In this document: positions 61,544-64,000 of the stretch, one piece after another | How positions within the stretch are numbered: the first letter of the stretch is position 1 | Layout: every line of letters begins with the position of its first letter | Assembly: GCA_963644945.1 (NCBI GenBank) | Contig: CAVIQK010000009.1 | Coordinates: 1 to 64,000, forward strand | Source: CAVIQK01 sp963644945 | GTDB lineage: Bacteria > Bacillota > Clostridia > Christensenellales > DTU072 | Length of the DNA stretch: 64,000 nt | Direction of reading: 5' to 3' | Notes under the pieces: generated by a model | Told to the model about the DNA's origin: nothing | The model's database searches: none | What the model saw: the letters and a program-made list of their open reading frames with translations, nothing else | Program-made: the position numbers and the translations under genes

Positions 61544-62551
61544 ATGAGTAAATTTTTGTGTCCTAACGGGTATCAATCTAAACTTTCGTCTTACGAAACA
61601 CAAGTCGCTATCGGCGTACTTCACGATCTATTCGAAAGTAAACTTTCTAAATCACTCAATCTAAAAAGAGTGTCGGCACCGCTATTTGTAGAGAAAGGAT
61701 CGGGCATTAACGATGATTTGAACGGAGTGGAACGTCCGGTTTTGTTTTCGATAAACGACAGCGACAAGACTGCAGAAATCGTGCATAGTCTTGCAAAATG
61801 GAAAAGGCTGGCTTTGAGAAATTACGGTTTTGGAGAAGGCGAAGGTATTTGGACGGATATGAACGCAATTAGGCGGGACGAGGTCCTTGACAACACTCAC
61901 TCGGTGTATGTCGATCAATGGGACTGGGAAAAGGTTATCACCAAAAACGACAGAAACAAAACTTACCTAAAAAGCGTCGTCAAAAAGATCGTCAATGTTA
62001 TCGTGAAGGTCAAGGACAGTCTAAATGCTATGTATCCGGCGCTAAACTTTACTCTTGAAAAGAACGTGACTTTTATTACTGCAAGGGAACTGCTTTCGCT
62101 CTATCCCGATTTGTCACCGAAAGAACGTGAAAATGCTTTCGTAAAGGAACATAAAACGGTTTTTATAATTGGTATCGGCGGAAAACTCCAAAACGGTCAA
62201 CCGCATGACGGAAGGGCGCCCGATTATGACGACTGGAAACTTAACGGGGATCTTCTCTTTTGGAACGAAACATTGGGGGAAGCGCTTGAAATTTCGTCAA
62301 TGGGTATAAGAGTCGATCAAGATTCTTTGCGTAGGCAATTAAAACTCGCAAAATGCGAAGATAGACAAAATTTGTATTTCCATAGCGAACTGCTCGGCGG
62401 TCGGCTTCCTCTTACCATAGGCGGAGGAATAGGACAGTCAAGGCTATCGATGCTTCTTCTTGAAAAGGCTCATATAGGGGAAGTGCAAGCGTCCATTTGG
62501 GACGATTATTCCATAGAAAAATCTAAAAATACGGGCGTAAAATTCTTGTAA
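61544..62551 (+). CDS. asnA: Aspartate-ammonia ligase
   Basis: 335 residues, matching the AsnA length. Class II tRNA-synthetase-like motifs include GINDDLNGVERPVLF near residue 52, VDQWDWEKVI near 126, and the C-terminal GGGIGQSRLSMLLL near 294. It makes asparagine from aspartate, ammonia and ATP. It is co-transcribed with trpB2. Its stop codon abuts the convergent livF stop codon. Confidence 0.95.
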   Translation: MSKFLCPNGYQSKLSSYETQVAIGVLHDLFESKLSKSLNLKRVSAPLFVEKGSGINDDLNGVERPVLFSINDSDKTAEIVHSLAKWKRLALRNYGFGEGEGIWTDMNAIRRDEVLDNTHSVYVDQWDWEKVITKNDRNKTYLKSVVKKIVNVIVKVKDSLNAMYPALNFTLEKNVTFITARELLSLYPDLSPKERENAFVKEHKTVFIIGIGGKLQNGQPHDGRAPDYDDWKLNGDLLFWNETLGEALEISSMGIRVDQDSLRRQLKLAKCEDRQNLYFHSELLGGRLPLTIGGGIGQSRLSMLLLEKAHIGEVQASIWDDYSIEKSKNTGVKFL

Positions 62552-63262
62552 TTATTCGCCTAGATATGCGACTTTGATCTTTTCGTCGTTGAGAAGGTCC
62601 TCTCCCTTTCCTTCTCCTACGATAAGACCTGTTTCTAAAACATAAGCACGATCGGCAACGGTCAGTGCTTTTTTTGCATTTTGTTCGACTACGAAAACTG
62701 TGGTGCCTAACTCGTTGATTTTTTTGATTGTGTCAAAAATGACGTTGACAAAAATGGGGGAAAGTCCCATGGACGGCTCGTCTAGAAGGAGCATTTTGGG
62801 GCTAGCCATCAAGGCTCTGCCGACTGCTAACATTTGTTGTTCGCCACCGGAAAGCGTAGCGCCGTCTTGCTTTTCTCTTTCTTTGAGTCTAGGGAAAATT
62901 TCATAGACTTTTTCGAGAGAATTTTTGACTTGTTTTGAGTCTTTGACGGAGTAGGCGCCTAATATTAGGTTGTCTTTTACCGACAGTTCTTGGAAAATTC
63001 GTCTTCCTTCGGGAACTTGGGCAAGTCCCATTTTGGTGAGTTTATATGACGGCACGTGGGTGATGTCGGATCCTGCAAAAGAGACTGTACCCGAAGTCTT
63101 GGGAAGTAGTCCCGATATTGCGTGCATGATGGTGGTTTTGCCTGCGCCGTTGGCACCTATAAGGGCGACGATTTCGCCTTCTTCTACATGGAACGACACG
63201 CCCTTGACTGCCTTGATTAGTCCGTAACTTACTACTAAATCTTCGATTTCTAAAAGTGCCAT
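62552..63262 (-). CDS. livF: Branched-chain amino acid ABC transporter ATPase LivF
   Basis: 236 residues. GANGAGKTTIMHAI (Walker A) near residue 38, TLSGGEQQMLAVGRALM (signature) near 137 and MLLLDEPSMGLSP (Walker B) near 158 are typical of LivF. It pairs with LivG to energise leucine, isoleucine and valine import. One base separates it from livG. Confidence 0.92.
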   Translation of the reverse strand: MALLEIEDLVVSYGLIKAVKGVSFHVEEGEIVALIGANGAGKTTIMHAISGLLPKTSGTVSFAGSDITHVPSYKLTKMGLAQVPEGRRIFQELSVKDNLILGAYSVKDSKQVKNSLEKVYEIFPRLKEREKQDGATLSGGEQQMLAVGRALMASPKMLLLDEPSMGLSPIFVNVIFDTIKKINELGTTVFVVEQNAKKALTVADRAYVLETGLIVGEGKGEDLLNDEKIKVAYLGE

Positions 63263-63263
63263 A

Positions 63264-64000
63264 TCATTCTCCTAAATATGCTTTGACGACTGCGGGATTG
63301 TTGAGGACTTCTTTGGTTTCGCCTGATGCCAAAACCTTGCCGAAATTGAGGACGGTCAAGTGGTCGCAAATGCCCGATACGAGTTTCATGTCGTGCTCTA
63401 TCAAAAGTATGGTCATATCAAATTTAGATTTGACAAATTTGATGGTTTCCATGAGTTCTTCGGTTTCGTGAGGATTCATGCCTGCTGCCGGCTCGTCAAG
63501 GAGAAGAAGCGTGGGATTGGTGGCAAGCGCTCTTGCTATTTCTAATTTCCTTTGTTTGCCGTAAGGTAGATTATAGGCTAACTGATTGCGCTCGTTTAGG
63601 AGCCCAAACATGTCCAAAATCTCTTTTGCTCGCTCTCGCATGGCTATCTCGGTAGAGAAAAATTTGGGGGTGCGGAAAAATGTTTGCAAGATATTGCACT
63701 TGAATTCCGGTTGGTTGGAAAGTCCTACCATGACATTTTTTACGACACTCATATTGTTGAAGAGTCTTATGTTTTGGAAGGTCCTTGCGACACCCTTTTT
63801 GTTGATGGCGGTTTGGCTGAGTCCTGTGATGTCTTGTCCGTCAAGGTAGATTTTGCCACTAGTCGGTTTATATACTCCTGTAATCAAATTGAAAAGGGTG
63901 GTTTTGCCTGCACCGTTGGGGCCGATCAAACCGTGAATGCCGTTCTTTTCCACTTCCATGTTGACGTCGTCGGTGGCTTTGAGTCCGCCAAAAGCGATGC
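63264..64000 (-). CDS. livG: Branched-chain amino acid ABC transporter ATPase LivG, 5' end outside window
   Basis: At least 245 residues, open at base 64000. The frame continues upstream of an internal ATG at 63959 with IAFGGLKATDDVN, the standard LivG N-terminal region, so the true start is beyond the edge. GPNGAGKTTLFNLITG is Walker A; LPYGKQRKLEIARAL is the LivG-type signature; LLLLDEPAAGMNPHE is Walker B. Permease and binding-protein genes probably lie just outside. Confidence 0.93.
   Translation of the reverse strand, partial: IAFGGLKATDDVNMEVEKNGIHGLIGPNGAGKTTLFNLITGVYKPTSGKIYLDGQDITGLSQTAINKKGVARTFQNIRLFNNMSVVKNVMVGLSNQPEFKCNILQTFFRTPKFFSTEIAMRERAKEILDMFGLLNERNQLAYNLPYGKQRKLEIARALATNPTLLLLDEPAAGMNPHETEELMETIKFVKSKFDMTILLIEHDMKLVSGICDHLTVLNFGKVLASGETKEVLNNPAVVKAYLGE

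Noticed and set aside
1..64000. CRISPR arrays, insertion sequences, tRNA or rRNA genes
   Set aside because: No regularly spaced repeats, transposase frames, tRNA cloverleaf or rRNA sequence were seen, apart from what gaps may hide.

Overview
The window looks like a chromosomal scaffold from an uncultured, anaerobic low-to-mid GC Bacillota (Clostridia-type). The evidence is the yicC-gmk-rpoZ-coaBC-priA-def-fmt-rsmB-rlmN-rsgA-rpe gene order, a dnaX-ybaB-recR run, AsnA, a BMP-family nucleoside importer, a Na+-pump decarboxylase, a GGGtGRT/scaffold gene pair and sigma-A promoters with an almost invariant 17-bp spacer. Two runs of N (21766-21852 and 51255-52097) mark assembly gaps. I cannot name a species.

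Layout. 1-4800 (minus): a purine operon, promoter, guanine-type riboswitch, xpt, BMP lipoprotein, ABC ATPase and permease (cut by the window edge). 4979-16102 (minus): a 3,492-residue lipoprotein built from InlB-type beta repeats and BspA-type leucine-rich repeats, followed by mscL. 16418-21657 (minus): a polysaccharide polymerase and a Wzz-like protein fused to a dead kinase-like domain, translationally coupled to dnaX-ybaB-recR. 21985-30775 (minus): a pseudouridine synthase, an ATPase/TPR/BTAD regulator with an rRNA methyltransferase, a GPH symporter and an MMPL exporter. 30920-33162 (plus): MATE exporter and a Sm_multidrug_ex membrane protein. 33214-36107 (minus): Mrp ATPase with a small coiled-coil protein, then the GGGtGRT pair.

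36217-46385 (minus): an eleven-gene housekeeping operon that lacks the usual stp-prkC pair between rlmN and rsgA. 46529-50620 (minus): typA, Na+-pump decarboxylase gamma and beta subunits behind a structured leader resembling the yybP-ykoY riboswitch, and a biotin transporter gene (bioY). 50690-51157: a purine-rich non-coding tract and the start of a secreted protein with a SipW-type signal peptide, then a gap. 52188-58749 (minus): an isolated P22-like virion head cassette (portal, scaffold, coat, adaptor, gp10-like nozzle, holin-like) with no terminase, integrase or tail genes, behind a promoter followed at once by a terminator hairpin. 58853-64000: an aminotransferase (minus), a TrpB2-asnA operon (plus) and livF-livG (minus).

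Three things deserve most attention: (1) six transcription units whose promoters leave only about 0-5 nt of leader, suggesting leaderless translation beside ordinary Shine-Dalgarno initiation; (2) the self-contained, attenuated P22-like head cassette; (3) a metal-ion riboswitch-like leader in front of a sodium-pump subunit.
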